The notes: generated by a model from the sequence alone, not told the origin. Positions 1 through 6,103 are shown, counted from the first letter of the stretch. The stretch: 6,124 nucleotides of DNA from an uncultured Roseburia sp. (GCA_946055175.1 CAMGET010000093.1:1-6124); one strand, 5' to 3'. A program made the numbers and translations.

Positions 1-113
1 GAATCAGAAAGCAGAGGAGAATAAGTGATATGGAGCATAAAACAATAAATGGAGATAATGCCGAGCAGGTGAACTTTGAAATAGAAAAGTTTATCGAAGA
101 GACTGTCATATGA
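1..113 (+). CDS. 3' end of an upstream coding frame, or a free-standing 27-residue peptide
   Basis: The frame whose first full codon begins at base 3 is open from the window edge to TGA at 111-113. It could be the last 36 residues of a gene that starts outside the window. The tail is hydrophilic and acidic and ends EKFIEETVI. An internal ATG at 30, preceded by GAGGAGA at 14-20 with 9 bases of spacing, could instead start a separate 27-residue peptide. The other two forward frames close at 24 and 28 and could equally be the end of the upstream gene, with the ATG at 30 then being a real start. The window cannot decide between these readings. No family is recognised. Confidence 0.45.
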   Translation, partial: IRKQRRISDMEHKTINGDNAEQVNFEIEKFIEETVI

Positions 114-193
114 TTTATTTGGTGGTTTTTATCCTTCTGGCTTTATCTATGGTTTTGTTTAGTCTGTATTCGCAAGAAAAAAGAGAAAGATAA
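110..193 (+). CDS. 27-residue single-span membrane peptide
   Basis: The ATG at 110 overlaps the preceding stop as ATGA, a layout typical of translational coupling. The 27-codon frame begins MIYLVVFILLALSMVLF and ends with the charged tail SQEKRER, so it has one hydrophobic helix (about residues 2-20) followed by a short basic tail, consistent with an inner-membrane peptide with the tail in the cytoplasm. A purine-rich GAAGAGA lies 8-14 bases upstream. It resembles in outline the tiny accessory subunits encoded after some transporters, but I recognise no specific family. Many random A+T-rich stretches can encode one helix, so the support is the coupling, the clean architecture and the charged tail. 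Moderate to low certainty. Confidence 0.4.
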   Translation: MIYLVVFILLALSMVLFSLYSQEKRER

Positions 194-204
194 CGACAAA
201 ATAC

Positions 205-230
205 TTTAAGAAAAATTCTTGGCTTTTTTC
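205..230 (+). terminator. weak A+T-rich terminator candidate after the small ORFs
   Basis: AAGAA (208-212) pairs with TTCTT (216-220) across a three-base loop. Two G-T pairs can extend the stem, and GGC plus six T follow (to 229). The stem is short and A+T-rich, and the element overlaps the -35 box proposed for the next gene, so function is uncertain. Confidence 0.25.
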
Positions 231-246
231 TATAATATGGTAAAAT
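219..246 (+). promoter_or_regulatory. sigma-A-type promoter with extended -10 for the DUF6465-parA pair
   Basis: TTGGCT (219-224, 4 of 6 matches to TTGACA) is 16 bases from TAAAAT (241-246), which is preceded by TGG, an extended -10 (TGn) element. Transcription would begin near 252-254, leaving an A+T-rich leader of about 43 bases before the ATG at 296. A perfect TATAAT at 231-236 lies inside this spacer but has no good -35 at 16-18 bases, so I prefer the downstream -10. Confidence 0.5.
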
Positions 247-295
247 AATATTTTAATAAAAAAATAATTTATTTTATATGAAAGAAGGATGGATT

Positions 296-550
296 ATGGC
301 TTTAAAAAGCAGTATGGAAAGAGCCAGCAGAATGGCTGGCGGTTTTGCAACAGCCAAAAAGAATGTAGTCATTCAGTATCAGGGAAGAGAACGAATGGAA
401 CAGGGACTGTTCGATCAGATCCGAAAGGATATTCTGAGTCAGGGTATGAAAGATGAAGAAATCGAAGAGGTAAACGTTTATATTAAACCGGAAGAATCAT
501 CCGTATTCTATGTTGTAAATAAAAAAATACAGGGACAGATTCCGTTTTAG
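296..550 (+). CDS. small conserved protein, DUF6465-like
   Basis: This 84-residue protein begins MALKSSMERASRMAGG. A basic, flexible N-terminus (to about residue 25) is followed by a compact alpha/beta-looking segment: KNVVIQYQGRE (a beta strand), a helix around DQIRKDILSQGM, EEVNVYIKPEE, and the terminal strand pattern SVFYVVNKKIQGQIPF. The spaced pattern V-QYQG, YIKPEE and YVVN is what I remember of the DUF6465 family of Clostridia, whose role is unknown; the family name is from memory. The start at 296 is preferred over the in-frame ATG at 278 because AAGAAGGA (282-289) lies 6 bases before 296, while nothing suitable precedes 278. It sits 48 bases upstream of a ParA gene and probably shares its transcript. 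The KPEE...YVVN pattern suggests a conserved surface, but the sequence gives no catalytic residues. Confidence 0.75.
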   Translation: MALKSSMERASRMAGGFATAKKNVVIQYQGRERMEQGLFDQIRKDILSQGMKDEEIEEVNVYIKPEESSVFYVVNKKIQGQIPF

Positions 551-598
551 AATACAAAAAAATTTCTGATAAGTTACATAGGAAGAAGGATGAAAATT

Positions 599-1354
599 AT
601 GAAAACAATTACATATGTAGTAGCGAACCAAAAAGGCGGTATCGGAAAGACAACGACAGCGACTGCTTTGGCAGGAATCTTAGCAAGAAAAGGAAAAACG
701 CTTCTGATCGATGCGGATCCGCAGGGAAACAGTAGCGCAACCTATCAGGCAGTTATTGAAGATCAGGCAACCTTATATGATGTTATGGTAGATGCGGACA
801 TGCTCCCTCTTGAAGATGCAATCCAGCATTTGCCAAATGGTGATATCGTGGCGTCTGACCCGCTACTTAGTAAGGCAGAAAAAATGTTGGACGGTGATGT
901 AGAAGGATTATACCGGTTGAAGGATGCTATTGAAGTGTTAGAAGGATATGATTATATTGTAATCGACACGGCACCATCATTGAACGTCATTCTGTACAAT
1001 TGTTTGATTGCAGCAGATGAGGTGATCATTCCGCTGTCAGCAGATGCATATTCTATGCAGGGATTGCAGCAGTTATGCGATACGATTAAGGCAGTCCAGA
1101 GAAGACAGAATCCGGCATTGAAGATTGCAGGACTCTTATTAGTGAAGTTTTCCGGACGTTCTAATTTGGAAAGAAGAGTAAAGGAAGAATTACAGCAGCA
1201 GGCTAAGGAATTGGGAACAAAAGTGTTTGCGACAGCAATCCGCGAATGTGTCAAGACAAAAGAGGCTCAGGATGCCAAAAAGTTGTTGATTGACTATGCA
1301 CCGAAATGTACCAGTATGCAGGATTATGAGGAATTCGTAGAAGAATTGCTATGA
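599..1354 (+). CDS. ParA/Soj-family chromosome- or plasmid-partitioning ATPase
   Basis: Proteins of this family are deviant-Walker P-loop ATPases that dimerise on ATP, bind DNA non-specifically and position DNA or protein cargo. Numbered from the ATG at 599 (251 residues), the deviant Walker A KGGIGKTT is at 12-19 with signature lysine K12 and P-loop lysine K17. Walker A' IDADPQGN is at 37-44 (D38, D40), and Walker B YIVIDTAPS is at 119-127 with D123. There is no N-terminal helical extension, as in small Soj-like ParAs, and the length is normal. The ATG at 590 is in frame, but the AGGAAGAAGG site (580-589) abuts it and is well spaced only for 599. ParA usually pairs with a ParB encoded next to it. 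None follows here; the downstream DNA is a convergent relic. It could therefore be an orphan ParA, a MinD/McdA-like positioning ATPase, or have a partner outside the window. Confidence 0.93.
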   Translation: MKTITYVVANQKGGIGKTTTATALAGILARKGKTLLIDADPQGNSSATYQAVIEDQATLYDVMVDADMLPLEDAIQHLPNGDIVASDPLLSKAEKMLDGDVEGLYRLKDAIEVLEGYDYIVIDTAPSLNVILYNCLIAADEVIIPLSADAYSMQGLQQLCDTIKAVQRRQNPALKIAGLLLVKFSGRSNLERRVKEELQQQAKELGTKVFATAIRECVKTKEAQDAKKLLIDYAPKCTSMQDYEEFVEELL

Positions 1355-1416
1355 AATGTAGAAAGTTGTAACGCTATAGCGAGTATTTGATCATTTATAC
1401 AGATTAGGCATGATAC

Positions 1417-1464
1417 CACAAAAAGAAAAGGCGTTGCAGTTTAGCAGCACCTTTCCTTTCTGTG
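1417..1464 (-). terminator. terminator hairpin of the minus-strand relic gene, possibly bidirectional
   Basis: Bases 1417-1437 and 1444-1464 form a 21-position stem with a six-base loop (1438-1443). Read on the plus strand it has three A-C mismatches. On the minus strand these become G-U pairs, leaving a single A-C mismatch, so the structure suits the minus-strand transcript better. The minus-strand 3' arm runs into TTTTCTTTTTG, a U-rich tail. It lies 10 bases past the stop of the minus-strand frame and could also stop readthrough from the parA gene. Confidence 0.65.
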
Positions 1465-1473
1465 TTTATGTTC

Positions 1474-2169
1474 TTATTTTTCTAATATATCTTCTTCAAT
1501 GGGAGAACTTACAGCATCATCATTGTCCACGACTTGGATGATACCCTTCTTCCACATGATGCGCGAGAAAATGATAGCAATAGGAAGCATGAATAGAATT
1601 AGGAAGCCAATCATTCCAAATAGAGAACCACCGCTGGTAATGCGGACAATCAGAGCCAAAACGGTGACGATAATGATAACTGGAATGACACCTTTTACGC
1701 CGCCCTTTACAACTTTCTTTCCGGCACTGGTATTGCCAAAAAGTCCAAGAGTCAAAGAACCAAACAACGCAGGAATCAGATAGTTGGAAGCTGCTTTTAC
1801 ACTGGGTAGTTCAAAAACAGGACTAATCCAGGCACTGAACAAAGCTGCCAGAGCAAGAATGACGATTGTCATGATGGAACTGACTGCAACGGCAACGGAA
1901 GAAATAGCATCTCCGGCTGGGGTGTTGGGCTCTTTTTTTGCAAGCTTCAGCTTAAAGCCTCCGATATACCTACCGGAATATAAATCATCAGGATACTGAT
2001 TCTATAAAAATAACTTGCACCAGAAGATGGAAGAAATCATACCACCAATCATGGAAAAAGCCATAATAAAATTGTTGAGCCATTTTAGACCGGGTTTGTT
2101 TGCAAGAACTCCTAACACTACTGCGATGTTCCAAATGCCAAAAAGTAAACACACTGGGAGATAAAACAA
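1474..2169 (-). pseudogene. decayed multi-pass membrane protein gene, 5'-truncated with an in-frame amber stop
   Basis: Read leftward from 2169, one frame encodes two hydrophobic segments (starting LFYLPVCLLFGIWN and NFIMAFSMIGGMIS). It meets TAG at 2002-2004, then continues without a shift as NQYPDDLYSGRYIGG, a hydrophilic linker and about four more hydrophobic spans, to the stop at 1474-1476. The acidic tail ends SSPIEEDILEK. Both halves look like one six-span protein, so the TAG is best read as a nonsense mutation. The frame has no start before it runs into a TGA at 2182-2184 inside the neighbouring permease gene, so the original 5' end and promoter are missing. The ATG at 1872 gives a 132-residue frame but lacks a ribosome binding site and falls inside a transmembrane segment. 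Family not recognised. A sequencing error at the TAG would remove one defect but not the truncation. Confidence 0.65.
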
Positions 2170-3324
2170 ATGGAAATGAAATCAGAAGCAAAATTAACAA
2201 CCTTTGAAGCAATCAGCATGATTGTGGGAAACAGCATCGGGACAGGCATTATTGCGGTACCTTATCTGGCTACGAAAAACAGTATGTTAGATGTGGTATG
2301 GATGGTAGGAATTGCGTATATTGTGAATGTGATTCTACATCTGATTATCGCGGAACTTTCCTATAATAACGGAGGCGTACAGTTAGTCAAAAGCTTTGAA
2401 GGAGAATTATTCCATGGCATGGCTAAAAAAATATTCAGCTGGATTGTATTTCTTGTATACGGATTGGCAATCATGGTTGGTGTAAGCGGGAATATTAATG
2501 GTGGTGCTCAGATATTTACGAACTGGTTTGGAATGCCACTTTGGGCAGCACAGTTAATTTATTATGTGATGGCCGGAATTGTGGTGTTCATGGGTATGAA
2601 AGCAGTCGGAATTGCACAGAAATATGCAGTGGTACTTCTTATGGGCATTGTAGCAGTCATGACGGTTGCAACTTTTCTACATCCGGTCAATGCGCTGTAT
2701 ACGGCACCATTTCACTGGAATAATCTGTTGGCACTTTATAGTATGGTCGTGTTTGCAACTTCGGCTAATCAGGCGGTGATTCAGGTTGTAAAGGGACTTG
2801 ACGGAAATACGGGAAAGATAAGAAAGTCTATTTTTATCGGTTTTGGTTTATCTTCCATCTTTGTTCTGGTTGTGACGATGACGGTACTATTGGGAACGAA
2901 AGGAAGTATCAACAAGGAACTGGCATATATGCAGCTTGGTGAGAGTATTGGTAAATGGGCAGTGATTCTGGCAGGAATCTTTTCTCTTTTCGCTCTGCTC
3001 ACGACTTTCTGGTCCAACACACTGGCATTGCGGGATGTGGTACACGAACAGGTTGGCATCGGAAACCGTATCAGCTGGCTGATTGCTACCGTTCCATGTG
3101 TGCTTTTTGCAATATTTGGAGTAAATAGTTTTATTATTCTTACAAGAATTATGAGCGGAGTTGTGGTTCTTGTCAGTATTATGCTGGTGCTTACTTATGG
3201 AAAATCAAGAAAAAAGGCGGGTGCAAGCCCAATCTGTGGAGTGGTAGGAACTGTGCCGTTTCAGGTGCTTATGGTCGTATCGACTATTATATCAGCAGTG
3301 GGATCACTTGTTCCGTTAAGTTAG
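2170..3324 (+). CDS. amino acid permease, aromatic amino acid (HAAAP/APC superfamily) type
   Basis: This 384-residue integral membrane protein has about 11 hydrophobic spans. It opens with a short cytoplasmic N-terminus and the hallmark first span GNSIGTGIIAVPY (residues 20-32). The unwound, substrate-binding GxxIGTGI element is typical of the APC superfamily, and bacterial Trp/Tyr-type permeases have a similar length. Such carriers import amino acids by cation symport; the exact substrate cannot be read from sequence. Further spans lie near 40-62, 85-108, 124-145, 150-168, 183-205, 220-243, 260-285, 301-320, 325-345 and 360-383. The start at 2170 has GGGAG at 2156-2160 with 9-base spacing; the ATG at 2176 is too far from it. 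The gene begins where the minus-strand relic ends, and I found no convincing promoter in the 170 bases upstream. A phosphoesterase gene follows after 7 bases and is presumably cotranscribed. Confidence 0.85.
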   Translation: MEMKSEAKLTTFEAISMIVGNSIGTGIIAVPYLATKNSMLDVVWMVGIAYIVNVILHLIIAELSYNNGGVQLVKSFEGELFHGMAKKIFSWIVFLVYGLAIMVGVSGNINGGAQIFTNWFGMPLWAAQLIYYVMAGIVVFMGMKAVGIAQKYAVVLLMGIVAVMTVATFLHPVNALYTAPFHWNNLLALYSMVVFATSANQAVIQVVKGLDGNTGKIRKSIFIGFGLSSIFVLVVTMTVLLGTKGSINKELAYMQLGESIGKWAVILAGIFSLFALLTTFWSNTLALRDVVHEQVGIGNRISWLIATVPCVLFAIFGVNSFIILTRIMSGVVVLVSIMLVLTYGKSRKKAGASPICGVVGTVPFQVLMVVSTIISAVGSLVPLS

Positions 3325-3331
3325 GGGAAAT

Positions 3332-4357
3332 ATGTATTGTTCAGAAAAATGTAAACAGATAGACGAAGCAACCTTTGCTTTACAAATACCAAAAGACAGA
3401 GATTTTAAAATATTACAGCTGACGGATTTGCATTTGGGCTTTGGTTTTCTGTCAAGAGGCAGAGATAAGCTTGCACTGGATGCGGTGAGCAGATTAATAG
3501 AGAAAACAAAGCCGGATATGTTAGTGCTGACCGGAGACTCAGTGTTTCCGTTTTTGCCAAGGTCGGGAACCATGAACAATGGGAAACAGGCGAAAAAACT
3601 GATGACGTTCCTGGATGGTTTTAAAATTCCATATACACTGGTTTTCGGAAACCATGATTGTGAAATGGGTTCAACCTGTGACAAAGAAGAATTGGCGAAA
3701 CTGTATCAGCAGGGAAAATACTGTATTTTCACAGAAGGCAGAAAGAACCCTACCGGCGTGGGAAATTTCCTGATTGAACTGGTCGACGAAGAGGGAAAAG
3801 TACTTCTTGTGCTCGTTATGTTAGACTCTAATATGTATGGAGAAGGCGGTTGGTTTTTCAGTGGATTTGACTGCATTCATGAGGACCAGGTTGACTGGTG
3901 CATGGAGCGCCTTGCTGCATTAAAAGAGGAAAATCCGGATGTAAAGGCTATGGCATTTTTTCATATGCCGCTTCCGGAATTTAAAGAAGCTTATGAAAAA
4001 ATGAAGCTTGGTGATAAAAGTGTAATTTATCAACATGGCAGTATTTCCGAGAAAAATGAGTATTTTGGTATTTCTAAGTATGGGGGCACCTTTTTTGACC
4101 GGGCAGTGGAAAATGGCGTGATAAAATGGATGTTCTGTGGACACGACCACTTAAATACACTGTCACTTGTGTATAAAGGAATACAGATGACCTATGGAAT
4201 GTCTATCGATTATCTTGGCTATAAAGGAATTCAAAAAAGCTATATCCAGCGCGGCGGAACGCTTATCACAAGAAAAGCGGACAAAGCCGTAGAGGTTAAA
4301 ATGGTTCCTCTGGGTTCTGTGGTTTCAACGAGAGTGCGCGGAGTAAAAAAGCCATGA
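3332..4357 (+). CDS. calcineurin-like metallophosphoesterase, Dcr2/purple-acid-phosphatase-like subgroup
   Basis: This 341-residue protein carries the complete two-metal phosphoesterase motif set: LTDLH (D32, H34), TGD (D69), GNHD (106-109), FFH (H211) and CGHDH (270-273). The spacing and the phrases FFHMPLPEF and CGHDHLN match what I recall of the Dcr2-like branch, where a substrate-facing insert lies between GNHD and the third histidine; here LDSNMYGEGG falls in that insert. It should hydrolyse a phosphomonoester or phosphodiester with two divalent metals, but the substrate is unknown. There is no signal peptide or membrane span, so a cytoplasmic enzyme is likely. The start at 3332 is the only reasonable one, though its AGGGGA site (3323-3328), overlapping the permease stop, is only 3 bases away. 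The 7-base gap to the permease indicates one operon, and readthrough would end at the terminator at 4456-4488. Confidence 0.9.
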   Translation: MYCSEKCKQIDEATFALQIPKDRDFKILQLTDLHLGFGFLSRGRDKLALDAVSRLIEKTKPDMLVLTGDSVFPFLPRSGTMNNGKQAKKLMTFLDGFKIPYTLVFGNHDCEMGSTCDKEELAKLYQQGKYCIFTEGRKNPTGVGNFLIELVDEEGKVLLVLVMLDSNMYGEGGWFFSGFDCIHEDQVDWCMERLAALKEENPDVKAMAFFHMPLPEFKEAYEKMKLGDKSVIYQHGSISEKNEYFGISKYGGTFFDRAVENGVIKWMFCGHDHLNTLSLVYKGIQMTYGMSIDYLGYKGIQKSYIQRGGTLITRKADKAVEVKMVPLGSVVSTRVRGVKKP

Positions 4358-4373
4358 AGATTAAAAATGTAAA

Positions 4374-4402
4374 TTGACAGTTCATAAAACTTATGCTATA
4401 TT
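4374..4402 (+). promoter_or_regulatory. near-consensus sigma-A promoter upstream of the MATE gene
   Basis: A perfect TTGACA (4374-4379) and TATATT (4397-4402) are separated by 17 bases, and TGC directly before the -10 makes it an extended -10 promoter. It begins 16 bases after the phosphoesterase stop. Predicted transcription start is about 4408-4410. The transcript would meet a strong terminator within about 50 bases, before reaching the MATE gene. Confidence 0.8.
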
Positions 4403-4455
4403 TCAACTCATAAAACCCTTTGGGAGTGGATTTTTCAAGAGAAATCTTTTTTTCG

Positions 4456-4488
4456 CCACACAGTATTTGTTTACTGTGTGGTTTTTTT
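4456..4488 (+). terminator. strong intrinsic terminator between promoter and MATE gene
   Basis: CCACACAGTA (4456-4465) pairs perfectly over 10 bp with TACTGTGTGG (4472-4481) across the loop TTTGTT, followed by seven T (4482-4488). It closes the permease-phosphoesterase operon. It also lies downstream of the promoter at 4374-4402, so it would act as an attenuator for the MATE gene or end an RNA of about 80 bases. Confidence 0.93.
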
Positions 4489-4540
4489 GTGTGAAATTAA
4501 TAGCCGAAAGAGAGAATTAGAAAAGAGGAGAGAGAAACAT

Positions 4541-5863
4541 ATGAATCAAAACTTTATGAAGGAGAAGAAAATACTGCCACTGGTGATTTCAATGTCTTTA
4601 CCGATGGTAGTTTCCATGGCGGTAAATTCTCTATATAATATAGTGGACAGCTATTTTGTGGCAAAGATTAGTGAAGAAGCCATGACAGCGCTTTCGCTGG
4701 TATACCCAATTCAGAACTTGATGACTGCAATAGCCGTAGGATTTGGCGTTGGTATGAATGCGAGAATCGCTTTTTGTCTCGGAGCGGGAGATAAGAAACA
4801 GGCAGATGAGGCAGCGACAACGGGCCTGCTGTTAAGCGTGATGCATGGTGTGATACTCATGGTGATTTGCATGTTGGGAATGCCATGGTTTTTGTCTTTA
4901 TATACGAAAAATAGTACCGTTATTGAGTTGGGGTTAATCTATGCGAACAGAGCTTTCCTATTTTCGGTAATTATTATACTTGGTATTTCGCTGGAAAAAA
5001 TATTTCAGGCTGTTGGACGTATGAAGGTCTCTATGATTAGTATGATGTGTGGTTTCATCACTAACATTATTTTAGACCCATTAATGATTTTCGGCATTGG
5101 TCCATTTCCGAAAATGGGAATGGCAGGTGCTGCTTATGCGACCGGAATCGGGCAGAGCGTTACACTGTTTGTATATCTTTGGTTTTGTATCTTACGGCCA
5201 TTGCCGGTTTCTTTTGGAAAGGAAAAAATATCTTTAAACGGTGAACTATTGAATAAACTATATGCTGTGGGAATTCCGGCATCCTTAAATATGGCATTGC
5301 CGTCCCTGCTTATTTCTTCTTTGAACGGAATTCTGGCGGGATTTTCCGGAAAATATGTTTTGGTCCTCGGAGCATATTATAAACTGCAGACTTTTATCTA
5401 TCTTTCTGCAAATGGGATTATTCAGGGAATTCGTCCGCTTATCAGCTTTAATTACGGCGCAGGAGAACGAAAAAGAGTACAGAAAATATTTGCTGTAACG
5501 CTTGGTTTGACAGCAGGGGTTATGGCGCTTGGTATGTTGTTGTCATTCCTGATTCCGGGACAGATGATTGGCATTTTTACATCGAATGAGGAAACGATAC
5601 AAATTGGAGTAAAAGCATTGCATGTAATCAGCTTCGGGTTCATTGTTTCTGCGGTTTCGGTGACCTGCTGCGGAGCATTAGAGGCACTTGGAAGGGGAAT
5701 GGCATCGCTTCTGATTTCTCTTTCACGTTATGCGGTTGTGATGATTCCGGTTGCCTTCCTGTTAAGCCGCGTGATGGGGGCAGAGGGTGTATTTTTTGCA
5801 TTTCCGATAACCGAGACATTGACGGCTGTAGCTGCTGCCTTCATAACAAAAACAGCTGATTAA
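4541..5863 (+). CDS. MATE-family multidrug/metabolite efflux transporter
   Basis: This 440-residue protein has about 12 hydrophobic spans in two homologous halves, the usual MATE size and fold. Family-type features include the N-terminal VNSLYNIVDSYFVAKI, the P and G-rich GFGVGMNARIAFCLGAGD after the second span, and the mid-protein LYAVGIPASLNMALPSLL, which opens the second half. MATE proteins export cationic drugs or metabolites by Na+ or H+ antiport; the substrate here is unknown. The ATG at 4541 is chosen because AGAGGAGAGAG (4524-4534) precedes it at good spacing. The in-frame GTG at 4478 lies inside the terminator stem and is not credible. The C-terminus (ITKTAD) is short but within range. 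Expression probably depends on the promoter at 4374 and passage through the terminator at 4456, or on readthrough from the upstream operon. Confidence 0.93.
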   Translation: MNQNFMKEKKILPLVISMSLPMVVSMAVNSLYNIVDSYFVAKISEEAMTALSLVYPIQNLMTAIAVGFGVGMNARIAFCLGAGDKKQADEAATTGLLLSVMHGVILMVICMLGMPWFLSLYTKNSTVIELGLIYANRAFLFSVIIILGISLEKIFQAVGRMKVSMISMMCGFITNIILDPLMIFGIGPFPKMGMAGAAYATGIGQSVTLFVYLWFCILRPLPVSFGKEKISLNGELLNKLYAVGIPASLNMALPSLLISSLNGILAGFSGKYVLVLGAYYKLQTFIYLSANGIIQGIRPLISFNYGAGERKRVQKIFAVTLGLTAGVMALGMLLSFLIPGQMIGIFTSNEETIQIGVKALHVISFGFIVSAVSVTCCGALEALGRGMASLLISLSRYAVVMIPVAFLLSRVMGAEGVFFAFPITETLTAVAAAFITKTAD

Positions 5864-5899
5864 TAGGAAAATTGTACACAAAAAATAAAATATAAAGAA

Positions 5900-6103
5900 A
5901 ATATGTGCAAACTGACACTTATCACCTCGGAGCAGCCTTTCGAACGCAGAATAGTTAGTAGATGAGGACATATTCTCCGCGTTACAGGAGAGACCGTTAA
6001 AAAATGACGGTAGGAAGAGGCTGTATCGTAATACAGCAAGCAGAGTGGTACCACGGAAAATTCCGCCTTTGCAATCCGAGCAGGTTTGCAAGGGCGTTTT
6101 TTT
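5900..6103 (+). promoter_or_regulatory. T-box leader (tRNA-responsive transcription attenuator)
   Basis: The T-box sequence AGAGTGGTACCACGG (6042-6056) is close to the AGGGUGGNACCGCGG consensus. It sits directly after a 7-bp Stem III (6020-6026 with 6031-6037, loop CGTA). The antiterminator forms by GCAGAG (6040-6045) pairing with CTTTGC (6067-6072) around the TGGTACC bulge, with CGG/CCG above; it excludes the terminator at 6064-6103. The variable base of UGGN is U, which calls for a tRNA with discriminator A. Another hairpin, ACCGTTA/TGACGGT (5993-5999 with 6005-6011), lies upstream. The canonical AGUA, AG-bulge and GNUG Stem I elements are not evident, and I could not assign a specifier codon, so the cognate amino acid is unknown. 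Uncharged tRNA would turn on the gene to the right. The 5' limit is approximate. Confidence 0.87.
6064..6103 (+). terminator. T-box-controlled intrinsic terminator
   Basis: CGCCTTTGCAA (6064-6074) pairs with TTGCAAGGGCG (6086-6096) over 11 bp, including one T-G pair, across a 12-base-or-shorter loop, followed by seven T (6097-6103). Its 5' arm overlaps the 3' arm of the antiterminator, the expected mutually exclusive switch. No ribosome binding site or convincing coding start follows before the window ends at 6124. Confidence 0.93.

Noticed and set aside
231..236. TATAAT as the -10 box of the DUF6465-parA promoter
   Set aside because: No acceptable -35 lies 16-18 bases upstream; the TGG-TAAAAT element with TTGGCT fits better.
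278..295. Upstream in-frame ATG at 278 for the DUF6465-like gene
   Set aside because: No ribosome binding site precedes it, whereas AAGAAGGA is ideally placed for the ATG at 296.
590..598. Upstream in-frame ATG at 590 for parA
   Set aside because: The purine-rich binding site abuts or overlaps it; 599 has normal spacing and gives the standard ParA N-terminus.
1372..1381. Perfect palindrome CGCTATAGCG after parA
   Set aside because: It is short, and no T run, repeat copy or regulator context supports an operator, terminator or parS role.
3316..4150. Minus-strand open frames opposite the phosphoesterase gene
   Set aside because: They are shadows of a gene with a full catalytic motif set and show no recognisable domain.
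4405..4429. Resemblance of CTCATAAAA to the 5' part of purine riboswitches
   Set aside because: The conserved P2/P3 loops and the GTCTCTACC-type core are absent; the match is only a few bases.
4426..4494. Possible GTG-initiated leader peptide between promoter and MATE gene
   Set aside because: GGGAG overlaps the GTG instead of preceding it, and the frame runs through the terminator, so its length has no clear meaning.
4478..4540. GTG at 4478 as an extended start of the MATE gene
   Set aside because: It lies within the 3' arm of the terminator hairpin, and the extra residues are unlike MATE N-termini.
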